Source: Clostridia bacterium (GTDB taxonomy: Bacteria; Bacillota; Clostridia; Christensenellales; CAG-138). From it: a DNA stretch of 59,809 bases. A model generated the notes under the pieces. That model was not told the DNA's origin and searched no databases. It worked only from the letters and a program-made list of their open reading frames with translations. The stretch lies in NCBI GenBank assembly GCA_030527115.1, contig JAUNBM010000008.1, positions 1 through 59,809 on the forward strand, written 5' to 3'. The stretch's first letter is position 1. Every line of letters starts with the position of its first letter. Positions 18,470-27,391 of the stretch are shown here, in pieces. Both the position numbers and the translations under genes were made by a program.

Positions 18470-20219
18470 AAACTTTTATATCAAGCTGGCGTGGGCAAAT
18501 GTCAAGCGCAACCGCTATACCTATCTGCCCTATCTCATCGCGCTGACGCTGATATCGGGAGTATATCTTCTCGTCACGGGGATGATATTCTCCGATTCGT
18601 TAAGCGCAGTTCCAAACGGGGAAACCGCAACCTCGATGTTCTCCTTCGGCGTCGTCGTATTCTCGCTGTTCGTCGTGGGCTTCATGGTCTATATCAACGG
18701 CTTTTTGATAAACCGCCGGAAGCGCGAATTTGGCTTATACGGGGTTTTGGGGCTTGAGAAGAAGCATGTGTGCCGTATCCTCTTGTATGAAAACGCACTC
18801 GTACTTTTTGCCGGACTTCTGCTCGGCACGGTTTTCGCGCTCGTATTCGGCAGGCTTCTGTTCATGGTGCTTATAAAGCTGATAAATTCCGTGGCGGCAG
18901 GAAGCAGTTTTTCGATTCCGTCGAAAGCCTATGTTTTGACCTACGGGCTGTTTTTGGGGGTCTTTATTCTCAACTCGCTGATAAGCATAATAAGGGTTCG
19001 CGTGACCGCCTCGATGACGCTGTTGAACAGCGAAAGGCAGGGGCAGAAGCGGATTCCCCTCGTGTGGCTCTGGGCTATCATCGGGCTTGCGCTCCTGGGG
19101 CTTGCCTATTACTCCGCGTGGACGATTGAAAAGCCCACCACCGCCCTCGGATTGTTTTTCATCCTCGTCATAGCGGTGATTATCGCAACCTACCTGCTGT
19201 TCAATGCCGGAAGTGCTGTCCTGCTCAGCATCATGCGAAAAGTCAAGGGCTACTACTATAAGCCCAACAACTTCGTAACGGTCTCCGGGCTCCGCCATCG
19301 CATGAGCCGCAACGCAAACGGGCTGGCTACCATATGTATACTCTCAACGATGCTGATAGTCACGCTCTCCGGCACCCTCGCGCTCTATCTCGGAAGCACG
19401 GCGCAGGCCTCCTCGCTCTACCCCTACGATATGTCGATTGGCTTTTTCGCTCTCAGCGAAGACGGTTATGACGATCCCGCATTGGCTGAGCCTAAGCAAG
19501 AGTTCGTTTCCGACCTCCACGCCCTTGCCGAAAAGCACAGTCTTACATTGAGTTCCGACCCCTCCAAGCTCCAAAGTGAGCTTACAAACGACGACGATTA
19601 CTACTCGAACGACTATGTGCAGGATCCCGACAGCATTGAAATCATCGGGGGCATAGTCTGTGCGGACGCCTCGTTCCGCTTCGATGTTGAGGGGAGGGAC
19701 GACGATGTTGTGGCATTTATAGATGAAGTTTACGACAAATACATCTATATCACCGCGAGCGACAGCATCTTGCAACTCACCTACCTTGACTCGTGGTATG
19801 AAATTCGCGCCAACAACTATGCGGTCTACGGAGGGCTGTTCTTCCTCGGCGCATTCTTCGGCGTGCTGTTCCTTGCCATGACCGTGCTTATCATCTACTT
19901 TAAGCAGGTAACCGAGGGCTATGAGGACAGGGAGCGGTTTAAGATCATGCAACAGATAGGCATGGAGGAGCCGCTGGTTAAAAAGACGATTAACCGCCAA
20001 ATACTCTGGGTTTTCTTCCTCCCGCTGTTTGCAACGCTACTGCACATGGTATTCGCCTCGAAAATCATGTCCAATATGTTCGCCCTGTTCCAAATTTACG
20101 ACTGGGGGCTCATCCTCGCCTGCATCGGCGGCGCCTGCCTGCTTTTCGTCCTGCTCTATTTAATCGTGTTCCGGCTGACCGCGAAGGCATACTATCGGAT
20201 AATTCGATGGAAAATTTAG
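18453..20219 (+). CDS. BceB-type ABC transporter permease (FtsX domains)
   Basis: A 588-residue membrane protein with ten predicted membrane helices and a large extracytoplasmic domain of about 190 residues (roughly 315-470, acidic, around DDDYYSNDYVQDP) between two groups of helices. That is the hallmark of BceB permeases, which bind bacitracin-like peptides and signal to the kinase. The frame opens with GTG at 18453; TTG at 18462 (LAKNFYIKLAWANVKRN) is equally plausible and has GGGGGTG at better spacing. It overlaps the ATPase gene by up to 17 nt. Confidence 0.92.
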   Translation: MWTLAKNFYIKLAWANVKRNRYTYLPYLIALTLISGVYLLVTGMIFSDSLSAVPNGETATSMFSFGVVVFSLFVVGFMVYINGFLINRRKREFGLYGVLGLEKKHVCRILLYENALVLFAGLLLGTVFALVFGRLLFMVLIKLINSVAAGSSFSIPSKAYVLTYGLFLGVFILNSLISIIRVRVTASMTLLNSERQGQKRIPLVWLWAIIGLALLGLAYYSAWTIEKPTTALGLFFILVIAVIIATYLLFNAGSAVLLSIMRKVKGYYYKPNNFVTVSGLRHRMSRNANGLATICILSTMLIVTLSGTLALYLGSTAQASSLYPYDMSIGFFALSEDGYDDPALAEPKQEFVSDLHALAEKHSLTLSSDPSKLQSELTNDDDYYSNDYVQDPDSIEIIGGIVCADASFRFDVEGRDDDVVAFIDEVYDKYIYITASDSILQLTYLDSWYEIRANNYAVYGGLFFLGAFFGVLFLAMTVLIIYFKQVTEGYEDRERFKIMQQIGMEEPLVKKTINRQILWVFFLPLFATLLHMVFASKIMSNMFALFQIYDWGLILACIGGACLLFVLLYLIVFRLTAKAYYRIIRWKI

Positions 20220-20245
20220 CCGATTAGTCACAATTTCTACACATC

Positions 20246-20266
20246 TTGGCGCTATAATAGCGCCAA
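20246..20266 (+). promoter_or_regulatory. Perfect 21-bp palindrome covering the -10 box (putative operator)
   Basis: TTGGCGCTAT (20246-20255), one central A, ATAGCGCCAA (20257-20266): the arms are exact reverse complements. The -10 box TATAAT (20253-20258) lies in its centre. There is no consensus -35. The next gene starts at 20288 with AAGGGAG upstream. This is the geometry of a repressor site that blocks the polymerase; no cognate regulator is encoded beside it. Confidence 0.55.
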
Positions 20267-20287
20267 TGATTTTATAAGGGAGCATTT

Positions 20288-21343
20288 ATGAGCAAAGCAA
20301 AGCAAAGGCAGGGGGTTCATCCGCTTGCAATCGTTATCGTCATTCTGGCCCTGGCGGCGTGCATTACAGCCGTTGTTGTAATTATCACGAGAAAACCCGC
20401 ATCCGAAAGCGGCGGGGAGATTCTCTCAGCGTCCTCTCCCGATAACGGCGGAGCAAGTCAGGTGTCAACAGACCCCGAAACCGTCACCCCTGAGCCGATG
20501 AGCATCGACGCCCAAAGCGCCGCGCCCGCCGACCCGACCGCCCCTCCCACCGAAGAACCCACGCCCGTAACCTATCCTGTGGGCGATTTCACCGCGACCT
20601 TCCCGGACTATGATACCGGAACCAACGCCGATTACAGCTACCAGAGCGGCAATGTCCGCATCGCCATTACTACCGGCAGGCAATACGACTCCAACTACTA
20701 TGTGGCGGACGTCTATGTAAGGACGCTGGACTACCTGATGACGATGATAAAGAACGATACCTTGGAGGGTAGCGGCAACGACGACTATACGCACAACCTC
20801 GCCGCCGAGGTCGGCGCCATCTTTGCGGTGAACGGCGACTTTTGCGGCGACAGGGACGAGGGCGTGGTTATAAGAAACGGCAAGCTCTACCGCTCCAACG
20901 TGTTCTATGAATGCTGTGTGCTGTATCAGGACGGCACTATGGAAGTTTTGAGCGCCGCCGAGACCGACGCTGAGGAGCTTTTGCAAAACGGGGCTGTTCA
21001 CGCCTGGAGCTTCGGCCCGCGGCTTTTAAACAGCGACGGAAGCGCCATCACGGACAACGACGCTTTTTCGCCTCCGCTCTTGCGTCCGGCAAACCCGCGC
21101 ACCATAATCGGCTATATCGAGCCGGGACACTATGTATTTGTAGTGGTGGACGGAAGGACGGACGAATCGGACGGCATGACCTTCTTGGAATGCTCCGAGT
21201 TTATGAGCAGTCTCGGTTGCAAGGTGGCATACAACTTGGACGGCGGCCAAAGCTCCGAGATGGTGTTTCAGGGTGAGATAGTCAACGTCCCCTATAACGG
21301 CGGCAGAAGTTGCAGCGACATAGTCTATATAAAGGACGAATGA
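20288..21343 (+). CDS. Membrane-anchored phosphodiester glycosidase (NAGPA) family protein
   Basis: A 351-residue protein. A short cytosolic start is followed by one membrane segment (about 12-34), a Pro/Thr/Ser-rich spacer (about 60-95), and an extracellular NAGPA-type domain (about 100-351). Family motifs seen are FAVNGDFCG, WSFGPRLL, NPRTIIGYIEPGHYVFVVVDGR and the terminal YNLDGGQSSEMVFQG. The family hydrolyses phosphodiester-linked sugars or acts on exopolysaccharide and teichoic-acid-like polymers; the substrate here is unknown. The same domain recurs at the C-terminus of the next gene. Its own promoter overlaps a palindrome. Confidence 0.88.
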   Translation: MSKAKQRQGVHPLAIVIVILALAACITAVVVIITRKPASESGGEILSASSPDNGGASQVSTDPETVTPEPMSIDAQSAAPADPTAPPTEEPTPVTYPVGDFTATFPDYDTGTNADYSYQSGNVRIAITTGRQYDSNYYVADVYVRTLDYLMTMIKNDTLEGSGNDDYTHNLAAEVGAIFAVNGDFCGDRDEGVVIRNGKLYRSNVFYECCVLYQDGTMEVLSAAETDAEELLQNGAVHAWSFGPRLLNSDGSAITDNDAFSPPLLRPANPRTIIGYIEPGHYVFVVVDGRTDESDGMTFLECSEFMSSLGCKVAYNLDGGQSSEMVFQGEIVNVPYNGGRSCSDIVYIKDE

Positions 21344-21407
21344 GGGAAAGGATAAGCCGCCGGAAAAAAGCCCCTTTTAGCTCCGTCTTCTAACCCTCCT
21401 GTCAGGT

Positions 21408-21437
21408 TTGACAATAGCTTAGCGCAAATGCTATACT
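21408..21437 (+). promoter_or_regulatory. Promoter of the surface-glycan operon
   Basis: TTGACA (21408-21413), 18-nt spacer, TATACT (21432-21437), followed by AGGAGG (21451-21456) 6 nt before the ATG at 21463. Confidence 0.75.
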
Positions 21438-21462
21438 GAAACAAACTTTGAGGAGGTGGGGG

Positions 21463-23880
21463 ATGAAGCGGACTATCATCCTTATTGCCGCAATCCTGAC
21501 GCTCATCTTGCCCGCCGCAGTCGTTGGCGGGGAATCAGCGGCGGAATATCTTTCCGGCGCTTGCGTTTACGAGGGTTCCAACGGCTCTTCCGCCCTTATC
21601 CGGCTTTGGGACAGAGCCGCCGACACCGCCTATTCGCTCGACGAGGGCGGCTATATCCGCGTCAGCTGGGACGATAAGGTCGCGGCGCGCTCGGCCTGCC
21701 TGCTCTTTTTTGAAAACTCCGGCTCAGTCAGCATCGCGCTCTACGACTCCGAAGGCGCTCAGCTTCAAGTTTCAACGCGCTTCGAAGGCCAGCGCGTCAT
21801 GGTTATAGAGCTTCCCGCCGAGGCGCGGACGCTCGAACTCACCTGTGATTTGGGCGTGCGCGTGGGGCAGTTAACCATACACGGGCAGGGGGAGCTATCC
21901 GCCCCGTTTTACAGCTTTGCCGAGACCCCTTGCGATCTCGACTTTTTAATCGTTTCCACCCATCCCGATGACGACGCCCTCTTTATGGGCGCGATTATGC
22001 CCATCTTCGGCGCTGAACAGGGCTATGACGGGAGCATCGCTTATATAACCTGCCGCAACGCTGTTCGCATGGTCGAAGCCCATAACGGAGCTTGGACGAT
22101 GGGCTTGCGAACCTATCCGATATTCGCGGGCTTCCCCGATGTTTACCAGACTTCCGAGGAGGAGCTTTATTTGGAGTTCGCCTTGGAAAAGCTCACGCTT
22201 TACCTTGCGCGGCTGTACCGGCAAACGAAGCCGGAGGTGGTATTTTCGCACGATTTGGAGGGCGAATACGGGCATTGGCAACACAGTCTCGTCGCTGAAG
22301 CCGTGCTTGCCGCCATAGAAAGCGCCGCCGACCCCGCTTACGACCCCGAATCCGTCGAGCAGTACGGCGTGTTTCAGGTTCAAAAATGCTATCTGCACCT
22401 CTATCCCGACCGTCAAATAACCCTGGAGACGCGGGTTCCGCTCGCCGCCTTCGACGGGCTGACCGCGCTGGAAGTTGCCAAACTGGCATATAGGGAACAC
22501 GAATCCCAGCAGGGCTTGTGGTTCTCGGTGTCCGATACCGGCGAATACAGCCTTGCGGAATTTGGGCTGGCTTACTCATATCAAGAGAATGCGTCGGTCG
22601 AGGTTTTTGAAGACGCCTTTACCCCCGAACCTACGATTTCGCCCACGCCGGAACCTACAATAACTCCGCTTATCGAACCCACGATTGAGCCGGCAACGAC
22701 AACCGGAAGCTTCACCGCTCCCGTTGAAACGGTTTCCGTATCTGCAAACGAGTCCGCTTCGCCGGATGAACCCCCATCTATGGATGCGTCCGCTTCGGTA
22801 AGAGCCGCCTTTCTCTATCCTGCCGCCGCGCTCTTTTTAATCGCAATCGGACTGATGCTGTTTCTTTATCCGGCGCTGAAACGGCGGATGAGGGGGGAGA
22901 GGGCGCTTCTGATTTGCCTTGCCCCGCTGTTGCTCGCCCTGATTTTAGTCCTCGCCATGTTTCTTTCCCCGGCGAGCCGGGCTGAGGAGAAAGCCTTACC
23001 GCCCGATGACGACAGCTTCTATTCCGCCGACGGGGAGATAGTAATCGCCGACGTTGAGAACGGCTATTGGGAGTATCGAAACGACTCCCTGGGCATATTC
23101 ATCGAGCGGCGAAACTCCACGGTCGAAACCGAAACGGGCGAAGAGCCCCTCGTCTATTTTGTGGCGCACATATATATGCGCAACTATGACAGCTTTCGCG
23201 CCGGCTTTCCTGAGGCGGGGCAGAGCGGGACTATATCGGCTAACCCATGGCGGCTGGCGCGGCGCGAAAAAGCCGTTTTAGCCATCACCGGCGACAACCT
23301 CATACACAGCGAAACCGAGTTGAAAGGCGCGCTGATCCGAAACGGGCGCGTGTATTCCAACCATACCGGAGCGGAGGTCATGGCGCTCTTCGACGATATG
23401 CGCATGAAAATCTATCTTAGGGGCGAGAAACGCGCCTCGGAGCTGTTGGAGATGGGCGTTCGCAATACCGCCTCATTCGGGCCGTGGCTCATCATGGACG
23501 GAGTGCAAAACGACGCCGTCTCCCGCCACCGCCTGAATCGAATCAACCCCCGTTGCGGCCTGGGCATGATAGAGCAGGGGCATTTCGTTGCGATAGTCGT
23601 GGACGGACGGCAAAACGGTTACAGCTACGGGCTGAATCTCTACGACTTTCAACAGCTCTTCGTTGCGGAGGGTTGCGTTCAGGCCTATAATCTGGACGGG
23701 GGCTGTTCCACGGGCATGGTTTTCATGGGCGAGCATCTGAACTCCCACGACGGGAGGGAGGGCGCCGCCGACTTTCAGCGTTCGTGGCCCGATGCGCTGA
23801 TGTGGGGATATTCTTCTCTCGTTCCCTCGGAGGACGAGCCGATTTTAAACGATGGCAACCGCCTGAGAAACGCCGGATAA
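21463..23880 (+). CDS. PIG-L deacetylase-phosphodiester glycosidase fusion protein
   Basis: An 805-residue exported protein with two enzyme domains. Residues 1-24 are a signal peptide; 30-145 look like a beta-sandwich; about 155-375 are a PIG-L/LmbE N-acetylglucosaminyl deacetylase domain with the metal motif HPDDD (167-171) and HxxH (H271, H274, in YGHWQHS). A Thr/Pro-rich spacer (about 385-440) leads to two membrane helices (about 447-470 and 480-503), and a C-terminal NAGPA domain (about 525-805) with ASFGPWL, GHFVAIVVDGRQ and YNLDGGCSTGMVFMG. With two helices, both catalytic domains face outward. ATG 21463 is used because AGGAGG precedes it. Heads an operon with the next three genes. Confidence 0.88.
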   Translation: MKRTIILIAAILTLILPAAVVGGESAAEYLSGACVYEGSNGSSALIRLWDRAADTAYSLDEGGYIRVSWDDKVAARSACLLFFENSGSVSIALYDSEGAQLQVSTRFEGQRVMVIELPAEARTLELTCDLGVRVGQLTIHGQGELSAPFYSFAETPCDLDFLIVSTHPDDDALFMGAIMPIFGAEQGYDGSIAYITCRNAVRMVEAHNGAWTMGLRTYPIFAGFPDVYQTSEEELYLEFALEKLTLYLARLYRQTKPEVVFSHDLEGEYGHWQHSLVAEAVLAAIESAADPAYDPESVEQYGVFQVQKCYLHLYPDRQITLETRVPLAAFDGLTALEVAKLAYREHESQQGLWFSVSDTGEYSLAEFGLAYSYQENASVEVFEDAFTPEPTISPTPEPTITPLIEPTIEPATTTGSFTAPVETVSVSANESASPDEPPSMDASASVRAAFLYPAAALFLIAIGLMLFLYPALKRRMRGERALLICLAPLLLALILVLAMFLSPASRAEEKALPPDDDSFYSADGEIVIADVENGYWEYRNDSLGIFIERRNSTVETETGEEPLVYFVAHIYMRNYDSFRAGFPEAGQSGTISANPWRLARREKAVLAITGDNLIHSETELKGALIRNGRVYSNHTGAEVMALFDDMRMKIYLRGEKRASELLEMGVRNTASFGPWLIMDGVQNDAVSRHRLNRINPRCGLGMIEQGHFVAIVVDGRQNGYSYGLNLYDFQQLFVAEGCVQAYNLDGGCSTGMVFMGEHLNSHDGREGAADFQRSWPDALMWGYSSLVPSEDEPILNDGNRLRNAG

Positions 23881-23882
23881 CG

Positions 23883-25178
23883 ATGATGAAAAGAACTTTA
23901 TGCTCCATCCTAATACTTCTGCTTTTGCTTCCTGCCGCCGCGCTTGGTGCGGACGCGGGGGATGAGCTTACGCTTCCCGAGGGGAGCGAACACAAGGCGG
24001 AATATCTCACCGACGGGAACGTTAAGACCTATGCTTCGATAGGAAACGAGCCGCTAATCCTGACATGGAGCGCCGATACCGATTCTGCATATGTTCAATG
24101 GTACGAGCTTCCCGCCTCGTTCACGGTCGATTATCTCGACGGCTTTGGAGCGGTTCTGCACAGCGAAACCCGTTCCGACGGGCAGTATATGCAACTGCTC
24201 TCCTTTGAGGGTTGCCGGGGAATCCGGCTGACGTCCCGGGCGGGGCTGGCGGTCTCGGAGCTTCGTTCCGCAAAAGAGGACGAGCGTTTGCCCTTCGAGG
24301 TCAGCTCCCAGCCCTGCGATATGCTGTTGATTCTCTCCGACGCAGGGGACGAGAGCCTGCTTTTCGGCACGGTTCTCGCCCGATATTGCGCCCAATATCA
24401 GATGGACGTTCAGGTTTGCTATCTGCGCGGGATCAACCGCGACCGCATCGAGGAAACGTTTTTTGCCCTAAGCGCGCTCAACGTGCGCCGCTGTCCGGTT
24501 TTTTTACAGCTCAGCGAGTGGGACAGCGGGGAATATGATAACGTTGTGCAACGCTGGGGGAAAACGGCGGCGCTAAGAGCTGTGCGCGACCTGCTGACTA
24601 TCTATCAGCCACGCCTCGTTTTAACGCTCGACCCCTCCGAGAACAACGAAAACGGAGCCGGGCGGCTAACGGGCGAGCTGGTAATCGAGGCGGCTTTAAG
24701 CCACGAGAACGCGCCGGAGAAGCTCTATACGCTCTCGGCTGACGGCGGGCTCATTTTCGAGGCGACGGATGCGGAGCTGGAGCTTGCAAGGAGCGCTTAC
24801 CTGCTCCATTACTCGCAAAGGGTGTTCCGCTTCGTCCCTGAGCGAACTCTGCGGTTGAACGCCGTCATCGAGCTTTTGGGCGCGGATGGGAACGATATCC
24901 TGAGCGGAATCCTGCCCGAAACGCTGAACTCCTATTTTACGCCCACAGCGGAGCCCACCACAGTCCCAACGCAAGCCCCAACGGACGCTCCGACACAGGC
25001 GCCCACGCCCGCGAATACGCCCCTGCCCGGCCAGGAAACCGCGCCCCCGCCCTCAGCCGAGCCGGACGCTTTAGAGGACGGGCGGGAAGGCTTGAGCGAA
25101 CTTCTTTTAGCGCTCGTTGGATTGACGGTCGCGGCTTTGGTTGCAGGCCTTATTATCGTTTGGAGGAGGAGAAGATGA
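23883..25178 (+). CDS. Secreted PIG-L-like protein lacking catalytic residues (probable pseudoenzyme)
   Basis: A 431-residue protein: signal peptide 1-22, a beta-rich N-terminal part, a PIG-L-like domain (about 140-330), a Thr/Pro-rich spacer (TAEPTTVPTQAPTDAPTQAP) and a C-terminal membrane helix ending in RRRR. It is a diverged relative of the neighbouring PIG-L domain: CDMLLILSDAGDESLLFG aligns with CDLDFLIVSTHPDDDALFMG, but the metal His is Asp and the first motif Asp is Gly; the second motif (HxxH in the neighbour) has no His. It is therefore unlikely to be a deacetylase and may bind the same glycan. It starts 2 nt after the fusion gene (ATG 23883 or 23886) and overlaps the next gene by 4 nt. 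Confidence 0.8.
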   Translation: MMKRTLCSILILLLLLPAAALGADAGDELTLPEGSEHKAEYLTDGNVKTYASIGNEPLILTWSADTDSAYVQWYELPASFTVDYLDGFGAVLHSETRSDGQYMQLLSFEGCRGIRLTSRAGLAVSELRSAKEDERLPFEVSSQPCDMLLILSDAGDESLLFGTVLARYCAQYQMDVQVCYLRGINRDRIEETFFALSALNVRRCPVFLQLSEWDSGEYDNVVQRWGKTAALRAVRDLLTIYQPRLVLTLDPSENNENGAGRLTGELVIEAALSHENAPEKLYTLSADGGLIFEATDAELELARSAYLLHYSQRVFRFVPERTLRLNAVIELLGADGNDILSGILPETLNSYFTPTAEPTTVPTQAPTDAPTQAPTPANTPLPGQETAPPPSAEPDALEDGREGLSELLLALVGLTVAALVAGLIIVWRRRR

Positions 25179-26263
25179 AACGTCTGTTTTTCGTTTTGAT
25201 GCTTTGCTGTCTTTTGACGGCGTGCGCAACGCCGGACGGCGCAGTTGAAGAAAGCATCGCGCCCTCCGCCGCGCCTTCCTCTACGCCCACTTTCACCTCC
25301 GCGCCCACGGCAACCCCCTCTCCCGAGCCTACCGCCACGCCCGACCCCACGCCCGTTTTGATAGGGGAGATCAGCGTTCCTTACGGAGCGGAAAGCCTCG
25401 ATTTGCAGTCCCTGCCCTATACGATAGCGGAGGTTGCGGCGGTCAAGCAGGAACTGCCCGCGCTGAAGATACTCTGGAGCTTCGAGCTGTATGGCAGGAC
25501 TCTTTGCACGACGGACGAGGGGGAGATAGACCTCTCCTATTCCGAGGTTGGGGATATGGACGAGCTAATCGCCGCGCTGAGCCTGCTCGAAAACGCCGAA
25601 ACCGTGAACCTTTCGCATTGCAACCTCTCCAACGAGGAGCTTGCCGCGCTACGGGAGCAGGTAACCAATACGAAGGTGGTGTGGACGATTCGGTTCCGCC
25701 GCTGGGAGCTTCGCACCGACGCCGTGGCTTTTTCCACCTTTCAGGACGACCCTCCGGCTTATGCGCTCACGAGCGGGGATGTGGACGCGCTTAGATACTG
25801 CACCGAGCTGGTCGCCCTCGATTTGGGGCATAACGCGATAACCGAGCTGTCCTTCTTGGAGCCCTTGACGGAGCTGAAGGTGCTTCTGCTGTCCGACAAC
25901 TACATAACGGATATCAGCGTGCTTGCAAAGCTGGACAAGCTGATGTATCTGGAGATGTTTTTAAACCGCATAAGCGATCTGTCCCCGCTGGCAGGCAAAA
26001 CCTCCCTGCTCGATTTGAACCTCTGCTACAACCGCTTTACCGATGTGTCCGCCATAATCTCCTGTGAGAATCTCGAACGCATCTGGCTGGCGCAATGCGA
26101 GGTGTCGGACGAGAACCGGGCGCGGCTGACGGCCGCTTTTCCAAACGCGGTATTCGACTTCGATTCGCCCAGCTGTACGCGCAACGGCTGGCGCGAGCAT
26201 CCGCGCTACTTTGCCTATATCACGATGCTCAGGGAGAATATCCTTGTAGCCCCGTTTAATTGA
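25175..26263 (+). CDS. Leucine-rich-repeat lipoprotein
   Basis: A 362-residue lipoprotein. The lipobox LTAC (Cys at residue 16) follows a hydrophobic signal sequence. A Ser/Thr/Pro-rich tether (TATPSPEPTATPDPTP) precedes a folded region from about residue 65. Leucine-rich repeats occupy about 205-315, e.g. LVALDLGHNAITELSFLEPL, LKVLLLSDNYITDISVLAKL and LMYLEMFLNRISDLSPLAGK, with 22-residue spacing as in internalin-like proteins. The ATG overlaps the previous stop (ATGA) and has GGAGGAGGAG upstream. In this context it is probably the recognition or scaffold partner of the glycan enzymes; that is inference. Confidence 0.85.
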   Translation: MKRLFFVLMLCCLLTACATPDGAVEESIAPSAAPSSTPTFTSAPTATPSPEPTATPDPTPVLIGEISVPYGAESLDLQSLPYTIAEVAAVKQELPALKILWSFELYGRTLCTTDEGEIDLSYSEVGDMDELIAALSLLENAETVNLSHCNLSNEELAALREQVTNTKVVWTIRFRRWELRTDAVAFSTFQDDPPAYALTSGDVDALRYCTELVALDLGHNAITELSFLEPLTELKVLLLSDNYITDISVLAKLDKLMYLEMFLNRISDLSPLAGKTSLLDLNLCYNRFTDVSAIISCENLERIWLAQCEVSDENRARLTAAFPNAVFDFDSPSCTRNGWREHPRYFAYITMLRENILVAPFN

Positions 26264-26278
26264 ATCAGGAGGAACTCT

Positions 26279-27088
26279 ATGGAAGATTTTTGGAACAATA
26301 TCTGGACGACGGCGGGAACTTGGCTACTCACCGCCGGAGGAAAACTGCTGTTAGGGCTCGTTGTGCTGTTTGTCGGCCTAAAGCTCTCCAAATGGGTGGT
26401 TAAAAAGCTGGTCGGCGTGCGGGCGCTAAACAAGAATCCGGACGTAAAGTCCTTCTTCAAGAGCGCGCTCACGATCGTGGTCTACGCCCTCGTAATAATT
26501 ATCGTAATAACGATCTGGGGCGTGCCCACCTCCTCGATAATCGCCGTTTTGGGAAGCTGTGGGCTGGCGATCGGGCTGGCGTTGCAGGGCTCGCTGTCCA
26601 ATCTCGCGGGCGGGCTGATGATCCTGCTCTTTCACCCGTTCCATGTCGGGGACTATATAAGCAACGGAACCTACGAGGGCACGGTCGAGGAAATCGGCGT
26701 ATTCTATACCACCGCCGTCACCTTTGACAATCGCAAGGTCGTTTTTCCGAACTCCGCCATATCCAACTCCGCCCTCGTCAACTTAACCGCCAATGATCTG
26801 CGCCGGATCGACCTGGTCTTTGAGGTGGACGTGATTGCCGATCAGCAGGAGGTCGTGCGCGTGCTCAGCGAAGCGTCCAAGGCCTGCCCGCTCGTGTTAT
26901 CGGAGCCCGCGCCCTTCTCGGCGTTGAGCGAAATCCGCTCCGGTTGCGCCATCTATTCGCAAAGAAGCTGGTGCAAGACCGCCGACTATTGGGACGCATA
27001 CTTTATGCTTCAGTCCGCAACGAAGGCGGCGCTCAATCAAAATGGAATCGCGCTCTCGTTCCCAAAGACCGGGGTTGCGGTGAAGTGA
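26279..27088 (+). CDS. Small-conductance mechanosensitive channel (MscS family)
   Basis: A 269-residue membrane protein. Three helices (about 16-36, 58-80, 87-115) include the pore helix with the small-residue pattern GSCGLAIGLALQGSLSNLAGGLMIL, followed by the beta domain FHPFHVGDYISNG...GTVEEIGVFYT and VVFPNSAISNSALVN, all typical of MscS. It releases osmolytes on hypo-osmotic shock. It has AGGAGG 5-6 nt before the ATG and sits 15 nt after the LRR lipoprotein gene, so it is the last gene of the surface operon. Confidence 0.93.
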   Translation: MEDFWNNIWTTAGTWLLTAGGKLLLGLVVLFVGLKLSKWVVKKLVGVRALNKNPDVKSFFKSALTIVVYALVIIIVITIWGVPTSSIIAVLGSCGLAIGLALQGSLSNLAGGLMILLFHPFHVGDYISNGTYEGTVEEIGVFYTTAVTFDNRKVVFPNSAISNSALVNLTANDLRRIDLVFEVDVIADQQEVVRVLSEASKACPLVLSEPAPFSALSEIRSGCAIYSQRSWCKTADYWDAYFMLQSATKAALNQNGIALSFPKTGVAVK

Positions 27089-27187
27089 TAGCTTTTTTCG
27101 TAAAATCGCGTCCCGCCGCAAAGCGGCAATATGTAATATTCAGTGAGTATTCAGCGGGAATATGGCGAATATTCACCCTGGGGTTAA

Positions 27188-27258
27188 TGTGGACAAGTTG
27201 GAAATCGCAACAATTTGGACACAAATTCTGTGGATAAGTGTGTGGACGGTGTGGATAG
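27188..27258 (-). other. Cluster of DnaA boxes
   Basis: The 359-nt gene-free stretch 27089-27447 contains four DnaA-box-like 9-mers, all in one orientation: TGTGGACAA (27188-27196), a perfect TGTGGATAA (27229-27237), TGTGGACGG (27241-27249) and TGTGGATAG (27250-27258), i.e. TTATCCACA and variants on the minus strand. The surrounding sequence is AT-rich with repeated AATATTCA words (27135-27175). It lies 12 kb from oriC. The rest of the gap holds only the ypeB terminator. Confidence 0.7.
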
Positions 27259-27391
27259 ATATGCGATTATGCACCTTTTTGGGCTCGAATGATTATTCAG
27301 CCGCTCCAACAGCCGCTTTAAGGGCAGGGCGCGACTTCTGCGGAGGTTTTGCCGGCGGGCTCAGGCTGAGGCGAAACCGTATATAAAAATC

